Assembly (NCBI GenBank): GCA_001949185.1
Contig: BDGG01000003.1
Coordinates: forward strand, 211,247-239,334
DNA length: 28,088 bases
Direction: 5' to 3'
DNA from: Ramazzottius varieornatus
Lineage: Eukaryota > Tardigrada > Eutardigrada > Parachela > Ramazzottiidae
Shown piece by piece: positions 9,562 through 19,489 of this stretch; position 1 is the first letter of the stretch, and every line of letters starts with the position of its first letter. The position numbers and the translations under genes were made by a program. The notes under the pieces were generated by a model. That model worked only from the letters and a program-made list of their open reading frames with translations, searched no databases and was not told the DNA's origin.

Positions 9562-10411
9562 ATGGTCTGTCAGAGGACTTCGCTGTTGTTCTGGCTCGTG
9601 TGGATAATATCATGGTGCAGCATCGTGGTCCAAAGTCTGCCGGCGCCTGGCTCGCATGGAGCGGAGAATAGCGGCAGCAACCACAACAGCAACAACATTC
9701 GGCCCGCCAACCTTCAAGCAGCGCACAACTCTGTCCAGAACCATCCTCCATACAACCCACCGCAGCAGTTCCATTCGGGGAACCAGCAAGGAAGTGTTAA
9801 CGGCCCAAATTCTATTAACATGGAAGCCGCGTCATCGAATTCCTATGGAAGTTACTCTGGGTAAGTGCGCAGCTGTTGTACGTTGAACCTTTTCGTGACT
9901 GTATCTGACGAGACCTCGTAAGTAACGTATACGGTTTGTGCACAGTGGCGGTGGTGGTTACGACGGCGGCAGTAACTACGGAGGTGACAACAATTACGGC
10001 TTCGACTGCTATGGGAAGAAACCCGGAATGTATGGCGACGCAAGCTACGACTGTAAGGTCACCCTTTCTATCCCTAACATCTGCCATGGAACTGGGAAGC
10101 CACTCTATAATTTCAGGTCGGATATACCACGTCTGCCAAGCGGACGGCAGATCAGACACGCTCTATTGTCCGAAATGGACCCGCTTCAACAACTACAACG
10201 GTGTATGTGACTGGCATTTTAAGGTAAAGATAACTATTCAGAACGAGGAAGTGAATATTGTGGAAAAATAACGACAGTGATCTTCACTTTCTTCCTTCAG
10301 GTGGATAACTACTGTAATCCTCTGTACAAAGAAGACTCCTACGGCTCCGGCGGTTCCAACTACGGTGGCGGGTCCACTTACGGAAGTAGCGGCGGCGGCG
10401 GAGGGTACTAG
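9562..10411 (+). CDS. Secreted Asn/Gly/Ser/Tyr-rich protein with one CBM14 chitin-binding domain
   Basis: Four exons: 9562-9860, 9946-10052, 10117-10223 and 10301-10411, with joining phases 2, 1 and 0, for about 207 residues. The N-terminus is a clear signal peptide (LLFWLVWIISWCSIVVQSLPA). A His/Asn/Pro/Gln-rich region follows, then a Gly/Tyr stretch. The CBM14 domain spans about residues 121-176 with six cysteines: FDCYGKKPGMYGD, YDC joined to RIYHVCQADGRSD, LYCPKWTRFNNYNGVC, and VDNYC. The C-terminus is Gly/Ser-rich (GGSTYGSSGGGGGY). The second intron starts inside the YDC cysteine codon. Read-through of the introns would break the domain, which supports the exon model. It is a close paralog of the gene at 11702-12659. 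A structural role in cuticle or another chitin matrix is inferred. Confidence 0.9.
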
Positions 10412-11539
10412 ACTGTAGACATGGCTTTGTACATTCCTGCTCAATTATCCGCTGTAGATACATGGACGAGAGCCGCCAGCCACGTGAGACTGAGTTCTCA
10501 ACCTTATAATTCATCAAGTGCCCGTACACAATGGGCCTTACAGTACTTACCGGGTTTGTCTGACATTGTTATGCCATTGACTTGTGCAGTGGCTTAAGAG
10601 CTGCAGACGTTGTGAGATAATCATGCGGCGCTTGTGGACATCTCGTTGTGCATGGTGGTGGATTAGCTTGTAAACGCTTAATCTTTGAGTAAATAACTGG
10701 GGCTCAAGTATGTGTCAAGTTCAAGAAACAGCTAAGCGGAAACTTCGCTCCCTGCTCTGGGTTTCACCCTGCAGCCAGTAAATCCGGGTTTGTTAGCATA
10801 CTAGTGTCCGTCCGGATTGCTGAATATTCTACTCGTCTTTTGACAACCAAACCCAGACGATATGGAAATGCGCAGGTTGAGTGGTATGACTTGTAAGCTA
10901 CTCTTGGTGTCGGTTCAGCACAGTACTCGTGCTGGAGCTCCAGCTAGCTCGTGCAGCTAATGTGACATACGTTTTGGTCGTGCGTTACTGGAACCAGTAT
11001 CACAGACTGCAGGAAAAACCGATAAATTTAAAGCTCTGTGAATTTGGCCGCGTTGTTTGTGCGGAATCTAAGACTTTCTAGTTTGGGAGGAAGCTCAGTA
11101 TCAAATCGTGTCTAGTCATAAGAGCTTCGTTCTTCAGAAGATGTAAACATGACTAATTTTCTTTTCTGCCACAAGAACAAACTCTTTGTCGCCCCAAACA
11201 AGAGAAATCCCGGAACTAATTTATTATTTTGAAATACGAGTGATACTGGCGAGATACCAGTCCAACGAGTTGTAACCAGCAGACGTTTTGAAGTGGGTAG
11301 GGATAGTGAGGATGACACCGTGAAGCCTGTCATCTTGACACTGTGTCGAGCTGTAAAGCCGGTAGCGAGTAAACAGTCCACCTCATAAATAACCAACAGC
11401 AACAGCCTGCCGCTCGTCGACCGTCCCGTAAACAGCCCAGCGAACAAAATCTGTTTGCGCTCACTTACCGATATTCATGATGCAAAGTGAAGAAAGAACT
11501 TGACACGTCCACAAGAAGCTGACCAGCAGCCGAGTTGGC
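10412..11539. other. Intergenic stretch between the two chitin-binding paralogs
   Basis: About 1.1 kb with no recognised gene. The minus-strand open frame at 11112-11447 has no domain. A strong donor-like GTAAGTGAG (minus) lies at about 11455-11463, after a minus-strand ATG at about 11474-11476, so a small divergent first exon cannot be excluded. No repeats noticed. Confidence 0.35.
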
Positions 11540-11547
11540 CTTATAAG
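11540..11547. promoter_or_regulatory. CTTATAAG, TATA-like palindrome upstream of the third chitin-binding gene
   Basis: The site lies 155 nt before the start codon at 11702 and is the only TATA-like site there. Because it is a palindrome it reads the same on the minus strand, where an open frame with a donor site lies downstream. Use as the promoter of the plus-strand gene is likely; divergent use is speculative. Confidence 0.45.
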
Positions 11548-11701
11548 CTGTCGCGGAGAAATATGAGCTCTCACTTGTATCGTAAACTTGTGCTCTTCAA
11601 CACCTTCCAGCTCTTGGTCAACGTACTCCAACATTACACCTGGAACTACCGTGGAATCTTTTGTCTCAGTCGCAGTCTCAGTCTCACTTTGATTGTCCAC
11701 C

Positions 11702-12659
11702 ATGAGTCGACCATCCGTCCAGTTACCGCTACTCCTTCTGATAACATGTAGTCCTTTTTTTATAACGGGACAGATACATCGGTACTTCGATCAACCTCTG
11801 CAAATCCTATCTCACCGAACCGAGATCGACACGCCGGCTGGAGGACCTGGTAGCGAGCCTATTGCTGCGGCCAGCTCGTATTCAGGCGGGTAAGTCCCCA
11901 CATCAACCCCGCAACCTGTTTGGCACCAATACGTTCTCATTCAATTTTTGAGTTCATATGTACTTTCGGCTAGCCATTTGGATGGTTCATCGCTACGCTA
12001 GACGGTTGTTGAAGCTGACTGGTTGATATTCTGCGATTTTCAGACAAATGGCGGCTCCGCAGTACGGTTCTTCCAATATGAAACCATACCAAAGTAGCGT
12101 CAGTTCATACGGGTACGTCGCTATTTTCGAAGTGCATTTAGTTCGGTATACTGTAAAACAACCGAAGTGGTATAAATCTTTTTTTTCGAACAGTGGACAA
12201 ACCTCCCAGCAGCCGTACGGTTCGGGTTCGTCCGGCTACAGTTCGAACAACAACGTGCAAGGATACCCTCTGACGTCAGGGAGCCAGGACTACGGTAACA
12301 GTCACGACAGCAACCCTTCGGCCTACGGTTTCAACTGTTACGGCAAGCCACCGGCGCTGTACGGAGATGCCAACTACGACTGTCGCATCTTCCACGTCTG
12401 CCAGGCCGATGGACGCGGTGACACGCTACACTGCCCCAAAGACACAAAGTTCAATAACTACTTGGGTGTATGTGACTGGGAGTTCAAGATTGACAGGACT
12501 TGTATGCCATTGTACAAGGAAGAGCAGTACAGCGCCGCAAACTCCGGCTACGAATCTGGACAAGGCAGTTATGGAGGTTCGTCGCAGAGCAGCTATGGCG
12601 GGTCACAAGGAAGTTATGGCGGACAACAACAACCACAAAGATATCGACGGCGGCGATAG
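11702..12659 (+). CDS. Secreted Gly/Ser/Tyr/Gln-rich protein with one CBM14 chitin-binding domain
   Basis: Three exons: 11702-11889, 12044-12112 and 12194-12659, both joins in phase 2, giving about 240 residues. The start has a good context (CCACCATGA) and a signal peptide (VQLPLLLLITCSPFFITG). Low-complexity Ser/Tyr/Gly/Asn sequence precedes the CBM14 domain at about residues 134-189: NCYGKPPALYGDANYDC, RIFHVCQADGRGD, LHCPKDTKFNNYLGVC, DRTC. The C-terminus repeats QGSYGGSSQSSYGG-type units and ends in five basic residues (RYRRRR). The domain closely matches that of the gene at 9562-10411, but here it is encoded by one exon while the neighbour has introns in it, so introns were gained or lost after duplication. 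Role in chitin matrix is inferred. Confidence 0.92.
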
Positions 12660-13060
12660 TCGATACTGCTTTCTGTGTCTGATTTCCTCATGATAACTTG
12701 AGTTCTCAGCTATTCTCGACATACTGTAGTTCATCAAACGAAACTATTTATTTGACGCTAAGTTGGCGCATGTATGCCTTGTAAAAGCAAAAAAACAACC
12801 ATACGAAAAGAGGAGATTCGTGGTCGGATCACGCTTCGGAAGTCAATCTTTCATTGTGACTGATGTATATTATTACTATTCTTCGACACGTCTCTGCATG
12901 GTGGCAAAAAAGGTAGCGGAAGGATCGTGACACCGTCGGCGCACCAGGAAGAACATACCCATTTCTGCTTGATCCGCAAGCTTCTGCAGGGGTTGTGTGG
13001 TGCAGTAATTCTCCGATGTTCTCCACTTCCGGTTTATTTCCGGGTTCCGTACAAGGCGTT
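12660..13060. other. Intergenic stretch, nothing recognised
   Basis: This holds the presumed 3' UTR of the chitin-binding gene and sequence upstream of the receptor pseudogene. Minus-strand open frames at 12829-13208 overlap the receptor's 5' end and have no domain. Confidence 0.4.
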
Positions 13061-13061
13061 G

Positions 13062-13071
13062 TATATATAAA
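13062..13071 (+). promoter_or_regulatory. TATA box upstream of the broken receptor gene
   Basis: TATATATAAA lies about 104 nt upstream of the receptor's ATG at 13175. The spacing fits a transcription start near 13095 and a leader of about 80 nt. The promoter appears intact although the coding region is damaged. Confidence 0.5.
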
Positions 13072-13174
13072 GCATACATTGTTATTATTGCACAAAACGT
13101 AGAAGCTACAAAGCAGCTTATGACTGTTAATGTAGTTCTGTTTCGTAACTGCCCGATTACCTTTTTGGTACGGG

Positions 13175-14208
13175 ATGAACACTTCAAAGAAAGTCGAAAA
13201 TTACCCATCGGGCTATTTAGAGCATATTTAGCGCGCTAACTTTACGGTACTCGGAAACCTAACCCATGCTTCACCACAAGCAGTTTGGTCTGTACTTTCC
13301 GCAGACGTCCTTGCGTCCATTGTTATCGGCGGCGGTCTCAACGTCAGCTTGCTTTTCGTCTTTATCTGGCACAGAACCCTACGCAATTCTTTTTCCGTGT
13401 ATGTAACCAATGCATTACTCACCAGCATCATCAACGTTAACCTTCTCATGCAAGGTCCATTGTCGATCATCGACAAATACTATCGTCGTGGACCTTCGGT
13501 CTCCCACTTTGTTTCTTCCAAAACTACATTGATTTCACCTAGCAAAGCTACTTGCCGGTCGCCTGCGCCCTGATCGCCCTAAACCGCGTATGGGCCGTCA
13601 TCTTTCCCTTTTCTTACCGCACCCACCATTCGGCTAAAACCGCCATCTTGATCTGTGTCACCGCCTGGATCCTGACAAACATCGGCAACATTCCGGTAGC
13701 CGTCGTGACTTCAAAAATCAGAACCCGAGCTGATGGTACTCTGCAGTGTAGCCGCGATCTAGACTCTATGGGAATATGGAGCACCATTTGGGAAATCGTT
13801 ATGTACGTATTACCAATCTACACAGTAATCATGGCTTATCCCATCGTTTGCTACAAGTCTTTCTTCACTGACCGGAAACCGCGAGTTCTACTCCAAGGTC
13901 CTAGTGGTCAGGCTGATTCTAACGCTGTTAGTGCTGTGAAAACTAATACAACAAGTGTCCGGGCATTGGGCGTCAACGGGAAGCCGGGCGGGTTCCTGAT
14001 CTCAACTCTCATGACACTGAACGTGGCTATCTGTCTGCTGCCGAAAGAGACGTATTACACCATCATGATGCTAACTGACGTCGAACTACCGCTGTTCTAC
14101 GCGGTGGCCGAACGACTCGGTCCCATCGTCGATCCGATACTGATTGTGCTGGGTAACACGGAACTTCGCAGAATGGCATTCGGGCGAATTTGTCGTCACT
14201 GCAAGTGA
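13175..14208 (+). pseudogene. Class A (rhodopsin-like) G-protein-coupled receptor, broken by two stops and a frameshift
   Basis: From ATG 13175 one frame runs MNTSKKVENYPSGYLEHI, a TAG at 13229-13231, then NFTVLGNLT (two N-glycosylation sites) and membrane segments 1 and 2 (VIGGGLNVSLLFVFIWHR and YVTNALLTSIINVNLL). Near 13490 the sense shifts one base to WTFGLPLCFFQNYIDF, hits a TAG at 13540-13542, then continues as helix 3 with ALNRVWAVIFPF (DRY replaced by NRV). Helices 4-7 follow, with the NPxxY region replaced by DPILIV, to the stop at 14208. Length without lesions would be about 345 residues, normal for the class. The ligand is unknown. TTTCACCTAG just before the second break resembles an acceptor, but the upstream residues fit receptor sequence too well to be intron. 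Three separate lesions make a pseudogene more likely than an assembly error. Confidence 0.82.
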
Positions 14209-14324
14209 TATCAGACTTACGGATCAAATATGGCTACACGCACGACGGCTACACGCTAGCTACGGCGGTACCGTGATTTGACGTAAACAATCAGGAGCTT
14301 GATTCGGAGGTTCACTCTCCAGCA

Positions 14325-14352
14325 ACGCGCGGTTCAGCAGCACTACAGTGCC
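14325..14352. repeat. Short dispersed repeat copy, shared with 26.6 and 27.0 kb
   Basis: ACGCGCGGTTCAGCAGCAC followed by TACAGTGCCT closely matches segments at 27000-27025 (same strand) and 26640-26665 (inverted). The bases just before it (CCAGCA) also match the copy at 27.0 kb. It lies downstream of the receptor pseudogene. Confidence 0.7.
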
Positions 14353-14515
14353 TACGAGGCACCGACGAGTATTTCTCTTCATCTGTTCATCTTATTTACA
14401 GAAGGCACGGTAGAGCCGCGCAAAATTTTTCATATGACGTTGCTGTTCTTCTGAACTGTGGAGCGGTGGTGACTTTTTCTTCTTGAATTCTGCAAAATAC
14501 TTTCGTGGAGAAGAA

Positions 14516-14769
14516 TGGCACGTCTTGCCTGTTTCTTGTTAGCGTCCGCGTGCTTGGCAATACTGGTTTCAACCAGAAGTGAGGCAAAGCCCGGGAAGTG
14601 TCCGTATGCGGAAAAGAATCCTGGAGCCGGACATTGCGTATACAGAGTTGTGTAGGAGACGACGCGTGCCCCTGGGAGCAGAAATGCTGTCGCTGGTCCT
14701 TTGAGCTGCGGGAGTTCCTGCAAAGATCTCCCTGATTCAACGAGCGTCATTGAAAGACTGCATCACTAA
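14516..14769 (+). pseudogene. Secreted WAP (four-disulfide core) domain protein, broken by two frameshifts
   Basis: From ATG 14516 the frame gives a signal peptide (ACFLLASACLAILVSTRSEA), then KPGKCPYAEKNPGAGHCVYR, the start of a WAP domain, and ends in a TAG soon after. The next part, SCVGDDACPWEQKCCRWS, is in the next frame (about 14649-14700). The end, SCGSSCKDLPDSTSV, is in the third frame up to TAA 14767-14769. Together they supply all eight cysteines of the WAP pattern with the typical KPGxCP, DxxCP, KCC and CGxxC spacing. WAP proteins are usually protease inhibitors or antimicrobial secreted proteins. The overlaps leave no room for introns, so two +1 shifts are needed. Decay is likely; two assembly indels are the alternative. 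Confidence 0.8.
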
Positions 14770-14993
14770 AGTGTACGCCTTTGACCGCTACAGTAATCTG
14801 TAGACTTCTTTCCGAAAGCTCGTTGTTCATGTTATACCGTCAACACCGATAATAATCAGGCCGAGCGAACGAGGCCCTCAGAAGTCTCATGAAGTCTCAT
14901 GTTTCGTCAAAACGATCTGACTGTCAAAAATCGCAAACACACTACTGAAAAAACCTGCGCCATCTGATCGAGTAATTGGTTCGGAATAATTCG

Positions 14994-15630
14994 CAAATTG
15001 CTAGTGCTGACAACGATACGGTATACCGATATCGTATAGAAATATATCGAATCTTTGCGATAAAATATGCGGCAGATATCGTATCGAAAATATCGATATG
15101 AAGCTCACATTGTATAACGGAATAAAATATTCGGCGATATCGTATGGCGCCATATCGATATATTATCGATATATCGGTATTTTGCTGAATGGCAAACTCG
15201 CCAGACGTATCTCGTTTACGGAAGACCATGGTTGATTTCAAAGACTTGATTTTGGCCATGGTGTACCGAGCACACCCCGCCCATCCGGTTCTGGAACCAA
15301 TTTTGTCCAGGTTTCCATGTGTTTGAAGTCTTGGTACAGTCATGTCTTTGCTGCATCCGACGCTTTCGATCTTACTGATACTTTATGTGGAAATCGGCGT
15401 CTTGAGTTTTTGGGCTTGAACCAGTGGAGTTGCGAAAAACTAAAATTCCGGAAATATCGATATGTCGCTGCGATATGATATGATATATCGAAAATACGGT
15501 ATCGGAAAAATATCGTATCGAAATATCGATATCGAATGAATATCGAAGACCGCAATAAAATATCCGCTGATATTGTATCCGAAAATATCGTATCGAATTT
15601 TATCGTATTTTTGCCAGCGCTACAAATCGC
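14994..15630. mobile_element. hAT-like non-autonomous DNA transposon (621 bp) with 8-bp target duplication
   Basis: The element spans 15002-15622. Its ends are TAGTGCTGACAACGATACG and, from the other side, TAGCGCTGGCAAAAATACG, fitting the hAT terminal pattern YARNG and agreeing at most positions over about 23 bp. The flanking 8-mers are CAAATTGC (14994-15001) and CAAATCGC (15623-15630), 7 of 8 identical. The interior lacks a transposase. It carries two clusters (about 15015-15185 and 15450-15605) of ATATCGATAT / TATCGTATCGA-type motifs, probably subterminal transposase-binding repeats, with a unique spacer of about 260 bp between them. Superfamily assignment rests on ends and duplication length only. 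Confidence 0.8.
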
Positions 15631-15635
15631 AAGCC

Positions 15636-16298
15636 CCAAGGACGTATTGAGGTTGGTGGAACGCTATCGCAAACTTTGCAGATCCGCAATTTCTTTCTAG
15701 GATACTGCTCAAAATTTTAGTCCGCAGTAAATTTTGTCGAAAAGTCGGAAAATTGCAGATCTGCAGCATTTTTTTCACTGGATTTCTTGAAATTGCTGGG
15801 GGCAGTTTCGGTAATATTCAAATAATATTTATACCTGCTGGTGAACTGGTAATTTGACGAGGAAGTCCTATGCGGGCTTATTCGGAATATCGGGAATTAG
15901 GCTACAGTTGCGGTACCCTGAATTTCTGCAGTTGTGAGGTGACAGTTGGGTATTTTGATGGATACAAACGTGTAAAAAGTTTAATACATGGCAAAAAGTT
16001 AGGAGAAACTAAGTACAAAAACTGGCATCCGTACACAGAAAATCAAAATGGCTAGCTCGCGTGCGGCGTCCCACCTGTACAGTCACAGTACTTCGCGCAT
16101 AAGCGTGCTGCAAATTCAGCTGTCACCCCTTCAAAGTCAGCTTAGAGCCACCCGCGCCTCCTATAATTCCCAAAAAAATCCAGAAATTGCAGATCTGCAA
16201 TTTTCTCGAAGTCCGTCTTGAAAAATTGCAGATCCGCAATTTTTAAAACCGAAAAGTTCCGCAATTGCAGAGTTGCTCCCCCCTCAATACGTCCTTGG
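15636..16298. mobile_element. Non-autonomous inverted-repeat element, copy 1 (663 bp)
   Basis: The ends CCAAGGACGTATTGAGG (15636-15652) and their exact reverse complement (16282-16298) bracket the element. Inside each end are partly palindromic units such as TTGCAGATCCGCAA and TTGCAGATCTGCAA, a GGATACTGCTCAA motif and, near the right end, a C-run (CTCCCCCCTCA). The same arrangement recurs at about 19.94-20.09 kb. No transposase is encoded; the open frame at 15870-16055 has no domain. The superfamily is not determined. The element starts 5 bp after the target duplication of the hAT-like element. Confidence 0.75.
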
Positions 16299-16495
16299 TA
16301 ACATCTAATTTTTCGGTTGATTGATCCGTCAGTTTTCTTATTGATTGACGAAAAAGTCTTTTCTCTAGCAGAATTTCTTGATTTTCTTCCGAGGTCCGAC
16401 TTCCTCCGAGTAGTTTCCTTGAACATTCGTAAGACCTGCCTTGCACCATTCTTGCCTCTTGAAACATACCTGTGGCCGAGGGATCAGTTGGGAAG

Positions 16496-18855
16496 ATGAC
16501 TTTGCGAGCAGCTCGCTTCAACCTCCGCCATGTACCTCGGCGTTGTGCGCCACCAGACCAGCTTCGCTGTGTACGATCAGCACACTTCGCCAGGATGACC
16601 GGGATCTTCCAGCCATTCGTCGTTACTCCTCATAATCAGGGGAAGAACGAAGATGCTGAGTACGTTCTGTCGCGGAGCCAGAAGGTAATCACTGTGAATG
16701 AACGCTCAACTCAATTCAATGTAAGCTTGCAGTTCTCACAACATAGGCTGAATGGCGCAGTTAGTCATGTGACTCGAGTAGCCTTACCGTCCTCACGTGG
16801 TGAATTGCGCGACCGGAAGTGAAGTACGGTGTTACGTTATTCTTCCATTTGCAGCTCCTCATATCGAGTGGCATGATATCGCCGGCATCTTCCGCCGGGA
16901 CGTTTCATCTTCTTCCCATGTTAACGCGATCACTGGAGAAGCTGACAAAGATCATTGACCAAGAACTGAAAGCAGTTGGTTGTCAGAAGTTGACCATGCC
17001 CGCACTGCAAGACGCCTCAATATGGAAATCATCAGGCAAGCAATGCCGGAGCCGGCCAGAGCTCATACGGACGAAAACATTCTGTTGTCTTTTTTTCACG
17101 GTGCCACGCGAAGTAGACGAATGTTGTTTCACATCGTACCGTTTCAGGAAGATGGAAAGGCATGGGAAGCGAAATGCTGAAATTCAAAGACCGGCTGGAT
17201 CGAGAATGCTGCTTAGGACCGGTAAGTAAAACAATTATTCTCTGTCGCAAACTGGCGCAAAATGACTCCTTTGACTACTTAATCTTGTTATTCGTTTATC
17301 TTGGGGTGTTTTGTCACTCGGAATTTTTTGTCGAATTTCAGACCCATGAAGAGGCGATAACAAGATTGGTAGCGACCAGTCTTCATCGAGCATCTTACAA
17401 GAAATTCCCATTGAGACTTTACCAGGTTGGCAAATTGTGAGTTCCATATCAGTTTTCCCAGTGAACCTTCCGCAATACTTCGTATGCTACTTTCGTGTTT
17501 ACTTACGGCGAAAATTATGCTCACAGACCACCTCGAAGTTTCGGGACGAAGGGAAGCCTAAACATGGTCTCTTGCGCGCCCGAGAATTTATGATGAACGG
17601 CAAGTATCTTCGTCTTCTATACTTCTTATGTTTCAATTTTATTAATGTTTGTACGCTTGTTTTCCGTCTTTAGATTTATACACATTCGATAACTCGGAAG
17701 CAGCTGCCCGAGAAAGCTATGTAGCTATCTGTTTAGCTTATGACAAAATTCTTCGGAGGCTGGAGCTTTCATACGTCAAAGGTGATTCCAAGGCTGAAAA
17801 TTCGAAACTGCAACCACGAGCAGTGACGTTAGAAGTTCCTTTGAAAACCGTGCGATGTGGTATGCTTGAAACCACCGGTTCTTTCTTACTGTAGCGAAAG
17901 GGAGCGTCGGTTCGATGGGTGGCTCGGAGTCCCACGAATTTCTTCTTCCCTGTGATACCGTCGGCGAAGACACCGTTCTTGTTTGTCAATCCTGTCACGC
18001 CGCCATCAATGCCGAACTCCAGTCAGACGGGACAGAGCCATCCTGTCAAGAATGCTCATCGAAAAACTCAACTTCGGGTCGCGCAATCGAAATAGCACAT
18101 GCCTTCCTCCTTGACAAGAAATACTCCGCGCAGTTTTCCGCCGAGTTTACTTCCCCCGACGGAAAGCCACAGTAAGAAGAAAGCGTCCGTTATCTTTGTT
18201 TTTGTTTTCTATTTTGTTTCAACAGTGTGTTATAATTTTCCAGCCCGCTGCAGATGGGTTGTTTCGGCATCGGGGTAACCAGGTTGATTTCCGCCGCGGT
18301 AGAAGTCCTTTCTTCCAGCGAAGAAATACGGTGGCCTCGTGCCATTGCGCCATATTTGGTCTGTGTTATCTCGCCAAAGGTAAGTAAAATATTTAGTGAA
18401 AAGCAGTTTGATGAAAATTAGAAGCGTGAACATGACAGGCGAATTTTATAGGCCGGTAGTAAAGAGGCGCTGGCGGTTGGACCACTTCCGGAGATTCTCT
18501 CGCAGCAGCTCTCCGAGTTGCCTCATATGGACGATGAGATAGTGTTAGACGACAGGCAAGACCTGACCATCGGGAAAAGACTAATGGACGCAAAGAAATC
18601 CGGATATCCAGCTATCGTCGTCATTGGAAAAACGGTAGGACTACTGTGCTGCAAAATTTTTGTCGTCTCCACGCTCAAAGAGCCAACCTTTAATTTTGAT
18701 CTTAGGCAGCGGAAGATGTTCCCAAATTTGAAGTGCGTTTCCGTCACGACCCAAATTTGGTCCTTTCGTTAACTTCTAGCGATTTGCTGGACTTCTTCCG
18801 GGCACAGGAAGTGCTGCTTTCCGGCATAGGAACCGTTGCGCTTCGAGGCTCTTGA
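16496..18855 (+). CDS. PARS2: Mitochondrial prolyl-tRNA synthetase
   Basis: Charges mitochondrial tRNA-Pro with proline (class II synthetase). Ten exons: 16496-16684, 16855-17035, 17148-17221, 17342-17425, 17527-17599, 17674-17781, 17895-18171, 18244-18379, 18452-18634 and 18706-18855, about 484 residues, close to the usual length for animal PARS2. The first 20 residues are Arg-rich with no acidic residue, as in a mitochondrial presequence. Landmarks: KLTMPALQDASIW, the GPTHEEAIT motif (residue about 149), motif 2 KFRDEGKPKHGLLRAREF (about 180-197), motif 3 MGCFGIGVTR (about 333), and the anticodon-binding region with LDDRQDLTIGKRL. No bacterial editing insertion is seen, as expected for the mitochondrial type. 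Introns 2 and 5 use GC donors (GCAAGC at 17036, GCAAGT at 17600). The fourth intron's donor (GTTGGC) is weak. The gene converges on the kinase gene downstream. Confidence 0.95.
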
Positions 18856-18988
18856 TTTCGGCACAATTTTAAAACTTTAAATTTTTATTGTTCAGGTTTT
18901 CGATTCAGATAAAAATATGCCACACGATGGAAACCGTATAAAAGAGGTAAAAATACAATCCCTTTTTTCGAATGGAGGAAAAAGGTAA

Positions 18989-19010
18989 AATAAAAACATT
19001 GGCAAATAAA
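18989..19010 (+). terminator. Two AATAAA signals of the prolyl-tRNA synthetase gene
   Basis: AATAAA occurs at 18989-18994 and 19005-19010, 134 and 150 nt after the stop codon. Both lie in an A-rich stretch before the convergent kinase gene, so they fit the transcript's 3' end. Confidence 0.6.
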
Positions 19011-19489
19011 AAAACGCATTCGTTCATGCGAAATCTGTATCACATTCGATAACTGACAAATTATGATAAGCTACCGTAAATTCTGCAAGACTTGGAAATT
19101 TCAGTGACACTTCACGGAACACTTATCCCACGAACGAGGCAGTCCGACGGGGTTCTTCGGCCTTCTCCTTGACATTGTCCAGTTGGTTCAAGCTAGCTGT
19201 GTTTTGCATTGAAGCTCCCTCTACGAAAGAGAGAATATTCACCGTGAAGATGAAACGAGAATGAGAGATCCGGTAAACAAACTCGACAAGATCGTTTTCC
19301 CAAGTGGCGCACGGTTCCGAACAGTAACACTGCACACGTGCGCCACTTCATCACACAACACGGTTTTTCTCTAAAGGCGCGCGCTTTTCTAGTGATAGTG
19401 GCAGGAAGCGCGCGCCATTGGGAATACTGATCTCGTCGAGTTTGTCTGCCTAAACTCCAGTTGTGAAGGGATGGAAAAAAATGTATTTA
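19011..19489. other. Convergent intergenic stretch
   Basis: This lies between the 3' ends of the synthetase (plus) and kinase (minus) genes. A minus-strand open frame at 19123-19335 shows no domain. It may be the 3' UTR of the kinase transcript. Confidence 0.4.

Noticed and set aside
14942-15639. Minus-strand open frames rich in Ile/Tyr/Arg
   Set aside because: They are products of the ATATCGATAT-type repeats of the hAT-like element, not genes.
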